Source: Bacteroidota bacterium
GTDB taxonomy: Bacteria; Bacteroidota; Bacteroidia; Flavobacteriales_D; Crocinitomicaceae
Assembly (NCBI GenBank): GCA_006226425.1
Contig: SBGX01000010.1
Location: 62,001-126,000 of the forward strand
Direction of reading: 5' to 3'
DNA: 64,000 nucleotides
Shown here: positions 43,508 to 50,687 of the stretch, one piece after another
How the letters are laid out: each line of letters starts with the position of its first letter
Position numbering within the stretch: the first letter of the stretch is position 1
Made by a program: the position numbers and the translations under genes
The notes under the pieces: generated by a model
What the model saw: only the letters and a program-made list of their open reading frames with translations
Told to the model about the DNA's origin: nothing
The model's database searches: none

Positions 43508-45525
43508 TTTCCAATGATTTTATACTCTGTTCTTCGGTTTTTCTGGTGCGCTGCCTCCTTCTCTTTCGTACTGGTCATTTTCTCAATCGCTTCATCCGAA
43601 ATGACCGGCTGACTCTCTCCATAGCCCTTGGCCGTCAAACGCTCTTTGGCAATGCCTTGTTCGATCAGGTACTGCATCACGGAATGAGCCCGACCATCGG
43701 ATAGTTTTTGGTTGTCGTTGGCATCTCCACGCGTATCCGTATGCCCTCCTAATTCAATGCGAATCTTCGGATGTGCTTCCAGGAATTCCCTCAGTTTGTT
43801 CAGTTCCACGTACGATTCCTTTCGCAAAGTCGTTTTGTTCAGGTCGAAAAAGACATTCGCCAGCACCACCGGATCCGGTTCTCCTACCGGGATCATCGGA
43901 ACATCCATGTGAACGGATTCCAATCCTTCCGGATTCGTCATATTAAAGTTCTGTGAGAAAAAGTTATATCCCGGATACGATACGTTCAGGGCGTACTCCC
44001 GGTTCAGAGGTAATGACACCATGAATTCTCCGGTCACCTTATCTGACTCTGAGCGAATAATCTCTTTCCCCGTCTTCACATCGATCAACTGGAACTTTCC
44101 GGCCAAGGGAGCACGGGTCTTTGCATCATAGACCAGACCATCAAAATACAAAGTTTTCGTCGGACGCAAATGCTCGGGCAATTCAAAGTAATAAATGTCC
44201 AAATCACCATATCCTCCATCCCGATCCGAAGCAAAAAAGGCAATCTCTCCATCCGGGCTGACCATCAAGGAATTTTCATCGTATTTGGTATTGATCGGAT
44301 AACCCAAATTTTCCGGTTTCGACCAGTTTCCATCGTCATCCATGCGGGTCACAAACAAATCGGAACCTCCCAAGCCAATGTGTCCTCTGGAAGCAAAATA
44401 AAGCGTTCGCCCGTCCGGGTGAATCAGCACAGACTCTTCCTGATCTGGCGTGTTAATATGATCTGGTAAGCGTTCTGGAGTTCCCCAGGTACCATCCTCC
44501 TGAAGGGTTGCCGTATAAATGTCTGAACTCTTGCTTCCCGATCTTCCACGAATTCCACGAATGAAGTAGATGGTTTTTCCATCCGAAGACAGGGACGGTT
44601 GCGTTTCCCAGTGCATGGAATTGATCCTTCCAGGAAGGTTTTTCGGGTTCTGCCAACGGGAACCGATTCGCTTGGTGATGAAGAGGTCACAACTTCCTCT
44701 TCCGGTACGATCTGAACCGTAATCCGTACCTGATGCATCCGGACAACCGACAAAGATCAAGGTCCGTCCGTCCGCAGCAATCGTAGGCGCTCCTTCATTA
44801 TTCACTGTATTGATATTGGTAGGCATGGCCTCTGCTGTCATCCAGGAATTTTTATCACTTAAATGTGAGATGTAAAAATCTTCCTGCTCTTTGAAATTCC
44901 CCGGCACTCGATTGTCACTGATCCGGCGGGTAAACAGAATGGTCTTTCCATCCACCGTGATCGTCGGAAAATACTCTGGATCAGCCGTATTGATTCCCGG
45001 TCCGACATTGATCGGGTTAAAGGCCATTGGATTTTTCATGGCTTGTACTGCAAAATCACAGGAAGCCAGGATTTGCCTTCCCTTGGCGACCATCTTCGGG
45101 TTCGCATTCCTGTTCGACATGTACTTTCTAAGTTCCTGACTGGCTCCTTCATAATCTCCTTCGACATACTTTAAATTCCCCAGGAAAAAATAGGTGCTCC
45201 CCGTCGGACTATGATTCGGATTGATTCGAATCGCTTCTTCGTAATGCTTGATGGCCTCCGCATTTTTCCCGGAATACTCTGAAAACTCTCCGGCTAGCAG
45301 GTGCGCCTCCCAAAAGTTAGGATCTTTCGCCAGGGCCTTTTCCATATACTGAATTCCAGCTGCATAATCCGGAAGCCCAGTTCGGGGATTGATGTTTTTA
45401 TTTGGAATCCGTTGCCCTTCCTCAAACAGGGAGATGGCTTTTTTACTTTTTGTCGAATAGCGCTGTTGTGCCGTTCCGCAAGCTGCATGGCCGATCAATA
45501 GGATGGCGACTAATAGATATCTCAT
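43504..45525 (-). CDS. OmpA-family protein with TPR and PD40 propeller (PorE-like architecture)
   Basis: A 673-residue envelope protein. A signal sequence with a possible lipobox cysteine (HAAC, C16) is followed by TPR repeats (about 50-165), a PD40 beta-propeller (about 185-450, with repeated FxSxxDGGYGDxDIY and LxFxSxRGHIGxGGSDLF blades), a carboxypeptidase-like regulatory domain (about 455-540), and a C-terminal OmpA peptidoglycan-binding domain (LGGHTDTRGDANDNQKLSDGRA). This order is that of PorE, which ties the T9SS core to peptidoglycan, although Bacteroidota carry several paralogues of this design. PorX in this window shows that T9SS is present. It lies 3 nt after queE and overlaps the UbiA-family gene by 4 nt. 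Confidence 0.88.
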   Translation of the reverse strand: MRYLLVAILLIGHAACGTAQQRYSTKSKKAISLFEEGQRIPNKNINPRTGLPDYAAGIQYMEKALAKDPNFWEAHLLAGEFSEYSGKNAEAIKHYEEAIRINPNHSPTGSTYFFLGNLKYVEGDYEGASQELRKYMSNRNANPKMVAKGRQILASCDFAVQAMKNPMAFNPINVGPGINTADPEYFPTITVDGKTILFTRRISDNRVPGNFKEQEDFYISHLSDKNSWMTAEAMPTNINTVNNEGAPTIAADGRTLIFVGCPDASGTDYGSDRTGRGSCDLFITKRIGSRWQNPKNLPGRINSMHWETQPSLSSDGKTIYFIRGIRGRSGSKSSDIYTATLQEDGTWGTPERLPDHINTPDQEESVLIHPDGRTLYFASRGHIGLGGSDLFVTRMDDDGNWSKPENLGYPINTKYDENSLMVSPDGEIAFFASDRDGGYGDLDIYYFELPEHLRPTKTLYFDGLVYDAKTRAPLAGKFQLIDVKTGKEIIRSESDKVTGEFMVSLPLNREYALNVSYPGYNFFSQNFNMTNPEGLESVHMDVPMIPVGEPDPVVLANVFFDLNKTTLRKESYVELNKLREFLEAHPKIRIELGGHTDTRGDANDNQKLSDGRAHSVMQYLIEQGIAKERLTAKGYGESQPVISDEAIEKMTSTKEKEAAHQKNRRTEYKIIGK

Positions 45526-45528
45526 TTC

Positions 45529-46152
45529 TTAAGGTATATTCAAATATTTATGTGTCTGCAAGGACAGTTTCCACCGGGGATGTTCCTTGACATAATCAAT
45601 CAGAAGGGGCAAAATTCGTTCCGCTTTTGACCACTCTGGCTGTAAAAAACATAAAGCCTTTGGATTCAGCTTCTTAGCGTGATCCTCGGCCCATTTTAAA
45701 TCAGAAGGGTGAAATACAACTACTTTCAGTTCATTGGCATGTTCATAAGCTTCCGGAAGCGGATCTTTGAACTTTTTCGGAGAGAAACAATACCAATCCA
45801 ACTCGCCTTTCAGAGCATAGCATCCGGAAGTTTCCAGAGCCACCTCACAGCCTTGCTCCTTCAATTGTTCACAAAGCACTGTCAGATCGTACATGCAAGG
45901 CTCTCCACCGGTAATGACCACAAAATCGCTTCCCGAATCACGAACTGCTTGAAGCAATGAATTGATGGATACTATTTCATGTGCACCGGCATCCCAACTC
46001 TCTTTCACATCACACCAGACACAGCCGACATCACATCCAGCCAAACGAATAAAATAAGCAGCTCTTCCCGTATGAAAACCTTCTCCCTGAAGCGTATAAA
46101 AATGCTCCATCACAGGTAGATTCTCGTGGGGATTAAAATCCGTTTGATTCAT
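45529..46152 (-). CDS. queE: 7-carboxy-7-deazaguanine synthase QueE
   Basis: A 207-residue radical SAM enzyme. The [4Fe-4S] motif is C40, C44, C47 in AGCDVGCVWC, and FYTLQGEGFHTGR precedes it, with ITGGEPC and LETSGC downstream. QueE turns 6-carboxy-tetrahydropterin into 7-carboxy-7-deazaguanine for queuosine tRNA modification. The partner enzyme QueD may be the PTPS-family protein at 32630. The start ATG is 4 nt after a perfect -7 box. It heads a three-gene operon with the OmpA/PD40 protein (3 nt gap) and the UbiA-family protein, which have no evident link to queuosine. Confidence 0.93.
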   Translation of the reverse strand: MNQTDFNPHENLPVMEHFYTLQGEGFHTGRAAYFIRLAGCDVGCVWCDVKESWDAGAHEIVSINSLLQAVRDSGSDFVVITGGEPCMYDLTVLCEQLKEQGCEVALETSGCYALKGELDWYCFSPKKFKDPLPEAYEHANELKVVVFHPSDLKWAEDHAKKLNPKALCFLQPEWSKAERILPLLIDYVKEHPRWKLSLQTHKYLNIP

Positions 46153-46156
46153 GCCT

Positions 46157-46187
46157 CAAAAGTACAAAACTATTCCAGCGCAAGCAA
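46157..46187 (-). promoter_or_regulatory. Tandem -7 boxes before queE
   Basis: On the minus strand TAGTTTTG (46172-46165) and TACTTTTG (46164-46157) abut and both match TAnnTTTG. A TTG at 46187-46185 is 20 nt before the second box. The second box ends 4 nt before the queE ATG, so a leaderless transcript is expected. Confidence 0.6.
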
Positions 46188-46320
46188 GTAGCTCATCCGA
46201 TCGGATAAGGCTTCAAAACATACTCCAGATCGATCACAATAAAATCAACTCCTTTCTCCAAAAGATCTTCTCTGGAAAAGAAATATTCTATCCAAATTTT
46301 CCCGAATGATTCCGGTACTA

Positions 46321-46354
46321 AAATAAAAAAAGGAAATACCGAAGCACTTCCTTT
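46321..46354 (-). terminator. Terminator with UUCG tetraloop, after the T9SS cargo gene
   Basis: Read on the minus strand, AAAGGAAGTGC pairs with GTATTTCCTTT (two G-T wobbles) around TTCG closed by C-G, the very stable C(UUCG)G tetraloop, followed by a T-rich tract (plus-strand A's at 46321-46330). It ends the transcript of the gene at 46379-47386. Confidence 0.85.
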
Positions 46355-46378
46355 CATTGGTTTATGATTAGGTAATTC

Positions 46379-47386
46379 TTAGCGAATCATAAGTTTTTTT
46401 CTGATTCCATCTATTTCGATCAGGTAGCTTCCGGATGACAGTTTGCTCACATCCAGACCTTCTTTATGAACTTCACCCCTTAACACCAATTCACCCAAAA
46501 TTGAGTAGATAAAAAATTGGCTCGTATGGATCTCTCCGCTAAATTTCAGCATTCCCTGACCTGGATTCGGATAAATGCTCCAATCATTATTCGAAGTGAC
46601 TTCATCCACTCCCAAAGGAGGTGTGCAGTTTTCATTGAATTTATACTGAACATTGTTGCTTTGCGTAAACTGGACGGTGTGCATCGAATTATTTTGTGTA
46701 ACGCTGGTCGTTCCGCTGGCAACTAGGCCTGATCCCTGATTTTCGAATTGTTCGATGGAAGTAAGCACCCCGGAACTATAATTGTACTTCTGAAGTCCCC
46801 ACAACTGAATGGATCCCTGATATAGTTGATACATTTTGATAGAATCCAGTTGATTTCCACTGTAGACAAGCTCACTGTAACGTGTACTTCCAGCATTGTG
46901 AATTCTTTGCAAGCGATCTCCGACATATTCATAATAATTGCTGTCCACGGAAGTAATTTGTCCGCTGAGTGCGTCAAATTGACTGACGATGATCAATGTA
47001 TCCAAAAAGCTGCTCTGATCAACGTAAAAACGCTCCGTCCGAACGGTACTAAAGCTATTGATGCCATTGTTAGGATCGCGCATTTCGATGGTGTAAGTAA
47101 TTTCATTTCCGGAAAAGCTGGATTGTGTGCGTTCTTCTTTATCTTCCAAAGCTGGATTGTTAAGCGCATAGATATCCGTAATTTTATTGTTTGCATCACG
47201 CGTAACGGAAACACTAACATAATCAAAACCCGAGGCCTTGATATTGATGCAGTCAATAAAGCTGGTTAGATAAGTTTTTTCTAAGCCGAGTATAGCGCTG
47301 GGCGAAAAACCTTGTGCCTGAAGGCCTCCATTAGTCAAGAAAACGGATAACGAAAGCCCGAGCATGCGGAGTAATGAGTGTTTCAT
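46379..47386 (-). CDS. Secreted protein with T9SS C-terminal sorting domain
   Basis: A 335-residue protein with an N-terminal signal peptide (LGLSLSVFLTNGGLQAQ). The body is rich in threonine, serine and asparagine and forms short beta repeats (ITDIYALNNPAL, ITYTIEMRDPNNG, LQRIHNAGSTRYSELVYSGNQLDSIKMY), similar to YD-type repeats in wall-associated proteins. From residue about 265 the type A sorting domain begins: WSIYPNPGQGMLKFSG ... FFIYSILGELVLRGEV ... LSSGSYLIEIDG. It should leave the cell through T9SS. The function is unknown. It has its own promoter (box at 47412) and terminator (46321). Confidence 0.85.
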   Translation of the reverse strand: MKHSLLRMLGLSLSVFLTNGGLQAQGFSPSAILGLEKTYLTSFIDCINIKASGFDYVSVSVTRDANNKITDIYALNNPALEDKEERTQSSFSGNEITYTIEMRDPNNGINSFSTVRTERFYVDQSSFLDTLIIVSQFDALSGQITSVDSNYYEYVGDRLQRIHNAGSTRYSELVYSGNQLDSIKMYQLYQGSIQLWGLQKYNYSSGVLTSIEQFENQGSGLVASGTTSVTQNNSMHTVQFTQSNNVQYKFNENCTPPLGVDEVTSNNDWSIYPNPGQGMLKFSGEIHTSQFFIYSILGELVLRGEVHKEGLDVSKLSSGSYLIEIDGIRKKLMIR

Positions 47387-47411
47387 CGTTGGATTTTTAT
47401 TAATTATGCAA

Positions 47412-47419
47412 CAAAATTA
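47412..47419 (-). promoter_or_regulatory. -7 box of the T9SS cargo gene
   Basis: TAATTTTG on the minus strand (47419-47412) matches TAnnTTTG exactly, 25 nt before the ATG at 47386. Confidence 0.5.
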
Positions 47420-47531
47420 GATCACCTGCGCACAGCAGAACTCCGTAATTTTACTGAAAATCAAAAATACTTGGCAGCAAAGAGAATTTTCACGGAATCA
47501 AAATCCAATGATCAGTCTTCCTGATATAAAA

Positions 47532-48446
47532 CTAATCCAATGGGAGCAAGTCATCTATGCGATCCACATGCAGTTCGATCTGCCCTTCGTCATTGATCCC
47601 AAAGTTTCGATCAAAACGCACTCCATCCTTCCATTGATCACCGGCATAAGAGTATTTCTGCAGCACCGTCTGTCCATATGTCTCATCAAAAGCTTCCACC
47701 AATAACACCAACTCGGCATTGCGATACTTTAACTCTCCGACCCCCATGTCCCAAAAGGGAGAATCCTCGTCAATCGGATGGACCAGGGTCCAGGTCAATG
47801 GGAAAAAATAGACTTCATTGTTCTCCAACTTCACTTCGTAATATTCTTTATTGAACGAGTTGTCCGCCCCTCCTTTGTCGAGAATCAAAATAGCGTTTAC
47901 CCGAGTTTTCAACAAGACATTCTTCCGCTGATTGACCATTTTAAACATTACTGCCTCACCTCCCTGATAGGGCGTCAGGATGACGTTTTTCGAAAAGGCG
48001 ATCCGAACCACCGGCTTGGAGAAGCGTCCATAAAGCAAGCCCGTGGCCAATGCAAAAGATAAAAGTCCACAGAACGCTTCTACCGTTGCGACTAACTGAC
48101 TAAAGAGTCCGTGAGGATAAATTGCTCCATAACCAACAGTCGTAAAGGTTTGCACTGAGAAGAAAAAAGCAGTCATAAAATCCTGCTCCTCCATTGTTGC
48201 ACCTTTCAATTGATCGACTCCCGCAATCAGGTACAGAACGGAAAAGAAAAGATTGACAATCAGATAGAACAACCCCGAATACAGAAAAAAGTAACCCCAG
48301 GACATATCGATCAGGTGCTTGTACACATCCTGGATTCGGTTCAATCCTCCGATTCGCCGAATATTGTAGCTGCCATCCGAATTGAGCAGCCTGTTTACAG
48401 GTTTCTGAAATTTGATCCCCAGGCCGGGGTCAATGCGTTGATCCAT
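47532..48446 (-). CDS. Inward-rectifier-type potassium channel (KirBac-like)
   Basis: A 304-residue channel protein. Two transmembrane helices (about 54-76 and 116-140) enclose the pore loop with the potassium selectivity filter TVGYG (103-107). After the second helix comes the cytoplasmic Ig-like Kir domain (RFSKPVVRIAFSKNVILTPYQGG to about 290). This is the KirBac/Kir plan: an amphipathic slide helix region, two helices and a large C-terminal domain that gates the pore. It conducts potassium through the inner membrane. It is a single gene, with 23 nt to the next gene on the same strand, so a joint transcript is possible. Confidence 0.93.
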   Translation of the reverse strand: MDQRIDPGLGIKFQKPVNRLLNSDGSYNIRRIGGLNRIQDVYKHLIDMSWGYFFLYSGLFYLIVNLFFSVLYLIAGVDQLKGATMEEQDFMTAFFFSVQTFTTVGYGAIYPHGLFSQLVATVEAFCGLLSFALATGLLYGRFSKPVVRIAFSKNVILTPYQGGEAVMFKMVNQRKNVLLKTRVNAILILDKGGADNSFNKEYYEVKLENNEVYFFPLTWTLVHPIDEDSPFWDMGVGELKYRNAELVLLVEAFDETYGQTVLQKYSYAGDQWKDGVRFDRNFGINDEGQIELHVDRIDDLLPLD

Positions 48447-48469
48447 GCCGTGAATTTACGACACTGCTA

Positions 48470-48850
48470 TCAATTGGCCTGAATCCTGTCCCAGTTTTTT
48501 TTCAGAAACTCATACTCGTCCAGAAAGCGATCCAGCGCCTCCCGTTTTTCTTCATTCGTACACTGATTGTTCTGAATGGTAAAATAGGCATGTTGAATGT
48601 AGTCCAGAATATCAGAATTCAGAAGGCTTTTAGAGGTGCTAACATCGAATTTATAAGTATCGAAAACCAGGTTGATCTTCATAATACTCTGTTGATGTTC
48701 TTCACTTTGATCCTCAACTGTATTCAGTTCATAATACAGGGGCAACAATTTTCTGTTCAGTTCAAAAAAGTGTTTCATGACCAGGATGCCGTGATTCAAC
48801 TGACCGATGAGGGTCAGATTCAGGTCTGTGTGATGGTGATTGCTTCTCAT
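48470..48850 (-). CDS. Small helical protein, unknown function
   Basis: From the ATG at 48850 the product has 126 residues, largely helical (LTLIGQLNHGILVMKHFFELNRKLLPLYYEL, then a charged middle and EKREALDRFLDEYEFLKKNWDRIQ). The frame is open up to 48991, but that longer version would start with a cysteine-rich, unlikely N-terminus, so the inner start is preferred. No family is recognised. It lies upstream of the Kir channel on the same strand (23 nt gap), so it could be co-expressed with the channel. Confidence 0.55.
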   Translation of the reverse strand: MRSNHHHTDLNLTLIGQLNHGILVMKHFFELNRKLLPLYYELNTVEDQSEEHQQSIMKINLVFDTYKFDVSTSKSLLNSDILDYIQHAYFTIQNNQCTNEEKREALDRFLDEYEFLKKNWDRIQAN

Positions 48851-49045
48851 ATTAGGTTCGGTGTTGGTTCTACTATGACAGACGTTACATGATAAGCATT
48901 CGTTGCCTGACTCCCAGGGTGGAATGAACAAAAAGCAGCTTTCATTGAGCAAAGTGTAGCTTGAAAAGAGCAGGCGACTTCTACCATTCATCCCATTTTC
49001 TCCAAAATAAATCCACCCAGCCGCACGATTTTTCGCTTTTTAGTT

Positions 49046-49053
49046 TATATTTG
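49046..49053 (+). promoter_or_regulatory. -7 box before the DksA-like gene
   Basis: TATATTTG matches TAnnTTTG exactly and lies 38 nt before the ATG at 49092. It probably serves both the DksA-like gene and lspA. Confidence 0.5.
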
Positions 49054-49091
49054 CCTGTTTTCGAAAAAGAACAACATTAACTTTTTTGGTC

Positions 49092-49472
49092 ATGGCAAAC
49101 GAAAAGACAAGATATTCCGATAGTGAGCTTCAGGAATTCAAGCAATTGATCCTGGAAAAGATTAATGAGGCGAATGAGGACCTTAAATTGTTAAAGGGAA
49201 CCCTTTCCTTAAGTGATGACCACGGAACAGACGACACCGGACGTACTTTCAACATGATGGAAGATGGTTCTGAAACGCTATCCAGAGAAGAAGTTGCCCA
49301 ATTGGCGGCCCGACAGGAAAAATTCATTCAAAGCTTGCACAATGCCCTGCTTCGGATCGAAAACAAAACCTACGGAATTTGCCGGGTTACAGGGAAACTC
49401 ATCAAGAAAGAGCGTCTCAAACTCGTTCCGCACGCCACACTCAGCATTGAAGCCAAGAATGCTCAAAAATAA
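49092..49472 (+). CDS. TraR/DksA family protein with degenerate zinc finger
   Basis: A 126-residue protein: an N-terminal coiled coil (residues about 8-85, FKQLILEKINEANEDLKLLKG ... LAARQEKFIQSLHNALLRIE) followed by the DksA/TraR finger region YGICRVTGKLIKKERLKLVPHATLSIEAK. Only the first of the four zinc cysteines is kept; the second position is threonine, and the last pair is replaced by serine and alanine. DksA-family proteins enter the secondary channel of RNA polymerase with the coiled-coil tip, here marked by DDHGTDDTG. This form without zinc is the one I recall as usual in Bacteroidota. lspA begins 4 nt after its stop. The ATG at 49092 is preferred over a TTG two codons upstream. Confidence 0.87.
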   Translation: MANEKTRYSDSELQEFKQLILEKINEANEDLKLLKGTLSLSDDHGTDDTGRTFNMMEDGSETLSREEVAQLAARQEKFIQSLHNALLRIENKTYGICRVTGKLIKKERLKLVPHATLSIEAKNAQK

Positions 49473-49475
49473 GAG

Positions 49476-50159
49476 GTGAAAAAAAAACTCTTCATTGTTC
49501 TTGCTCTTGTAATTCTCATTCTGACAGCTGATCAGATCATTAAGATTTGGGTCAAAAGCAATTTGACGGTTTATGATGAAGCCATTCCACTTATTGGTTC
49601 CTGGTTTCGCATGATCTATATTGAAAATCAGGGAATGGCCTTCGGAACCACTTTTGGCGGAGGTTCCTGGACCAAACTTGCTCTCAGCATTTTCCGGATC
49701 ATCGCTATCCTGGGAATTGCCTACTACTGGCTGAAACAAGCCCGGGCCGGGATGAAACTGGAATTCCTCATTGCCCTCGGATTGATCTTTGCCGGTGCGA
49801 CCGGAAACCTGATTGACTCAATGTTCTATGACTTCATTTTCGCCGACAGCTACGATCCCTGTTTGTCCTTCAACTTACGAGAGGGCTCCGGGATTGAGTG
49901 TGACTGTGGAATCTTTGGACTCAAAGAAACCCGACCAACCGGTTTCCTCTATGGAAATGTGGTGGATATGTTTCAGTTTCACGGAAACTGGCCCGAATGG
50001 GTTCCCGGACTAGGCGGTAAGGAGATTTTCCCAGCGATCTGGAATATGGCCGATGCCTCCATTAGTTGTGGAGTAGTCATGATTCTTTTCAGACAGCGCA
50101 ACTATTTCCCACGAAATAAAAAGAAAAAGCAAGCAGACCCGACCGAGTCTAACGTTTAA
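49476..50159 (+). CDS. lspA: Lipoprotein signal peptidase (signal peptidase II)
   Basis: A 227-residue LspA that starts with GTG. It has four transmembrane helices with the conserved N and D motifs: NQGMAFG (about 53-59), GNLIDSMFY (first catalytic aspartate) and NMADASISCG (second aspartate). A region of about 40 residues between the third helix and the second aspartate carries extra cysteines (DPC, ECDCG); this insert is common in Bacteroidota LspA. The enzyme cuts the signal peptide of prolipoproteins in the inner membrane. Several lipoprotein genes are present in the window. It lies 3 nt after the DksA-like gene. Confidence 0.93.
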   Translation: MKKKLFIVLALVILILTADQIIKIWVKSNLTVYDEAIPLIGSWFRMIYIENQGMAFGTTFGGGSWTKLALSIFRIIAILGIAYYWLKQARAGMKLEFLIALGLIFAGATGNLIDSMFYDFIFADSYDPCLSFNLREGSGIECDCGIFGLKETRPTGFLYGNVVDMFQFHGNWPEWVPGLGGKEIFPAIWNMADASISCGVVMILFRQRNYFPRNKKKKQADPTESNV

Positions 50160-50619
50160 AGAAAGAAGCGAGAAGCTCCAATAAATTAGGGGTTCTGATC
50201 TCTGTTTCTTCCACCGAAATCATTTTTTCTGACAGGCTAGATTTTTTGGAACCTGAATCATCTGTTGCCACCAAAGGCTCCCGATCCATTCTAATTTCCT
50301 GAATGCGAATTTCCATTTCGCGCCCTTTCAACAATAAGCGCTGTACCTCATCCGACTGAATCTCCGACTCATCCATGGCCAAACTGAGATCGTAATTATT
50401 TTCCGAATCAAAACGAACCCAGGAAATTCCTTCCACTGCCAATAAATCTGCTTCGATTTTTTTGATTAAATCTGATGAAAGCGTTCCATTGACGTCAATG
50501 AACATCCGAGTCTCCGTCAGCTCTTCTCCATGTCCCTCCGAAGGGCTTGAATCCCGCTGACAAGCCACCATGGCTCCCATAAGAGAAAGTGCAAAAAATG
50601 CATATTTGAGACGGCCCAT
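50149..50619 (-). CDS. Lipoprotein, unknown function
   Basis: The frame is open far upstream, but the ATG at 50619 starts a proper lipoprotein signal: MGRLKYAFFALSLMGAMVAC, lipobox cysteine at residue 20, giving 156 residues. The mature part has an alternating alpha/beta stretch of about 70 residues (MFIDVNGTLSSDLIKKIEAD, then WVRFDSENNYDLSLAMDE) that has the look of a heavy-metal-associated-like fold without the metal cysteines. A serine/lysine-rich tail follows. No known family is recognised. A perfect -7 box lies 5 nt before the start codon. Convergent overlap with lspA is 11 nt. Confidence 0.65.
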   Translation of the reverse strand: MGRLKYAFFALSLMGAMVACQRDSSPSEGHGEELTETRMFIDVNGTLSSDLIKKIEADLLAVEGISWVRFDSENNYDLSLAMDESEIQSDEVQRLLLKGREMEIRIQEIRMDREPLVATDDSGSKKSSLSEKMISVEETEIRTPNLLELLASFFKR

Positions 50620-50620
50620 G

Positions 50621-50638
50621 GTAACAAATGTAACAAAT
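50621..50638 (-). promoter_or_regulatory. Tandem 9-mer repeat containing the -7 box of the lipoprotein gene
   Basis: The plus-strand 9-mer GTAACAAAT occurs twice in a row (50621-50629 and 50630-50638). On the minus strand the second half and first half together form TACATTTG (50632-50625), a perfect -7 box, 5 nt before the ATG at 50619. The repeat could be an operator that overlaps the promoter. Confidence 0.45.
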
Positions 50639-50687
50639 CTCACCATTGCGTTGTCTAAACAAATGTTAAATATTATCTTCATCCTCC

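Noticed and set aside
48851-48991. N-terminal extension of the small helical protein upstream of the Kir channel
   Set aside because: It contains a cysteine-rich, non-conserved-looking stretch with CLSCNVCH. This resembles a c-type heme motif only by accident: no signal peptide precedes it and CxxC-H spacing is the sole match.
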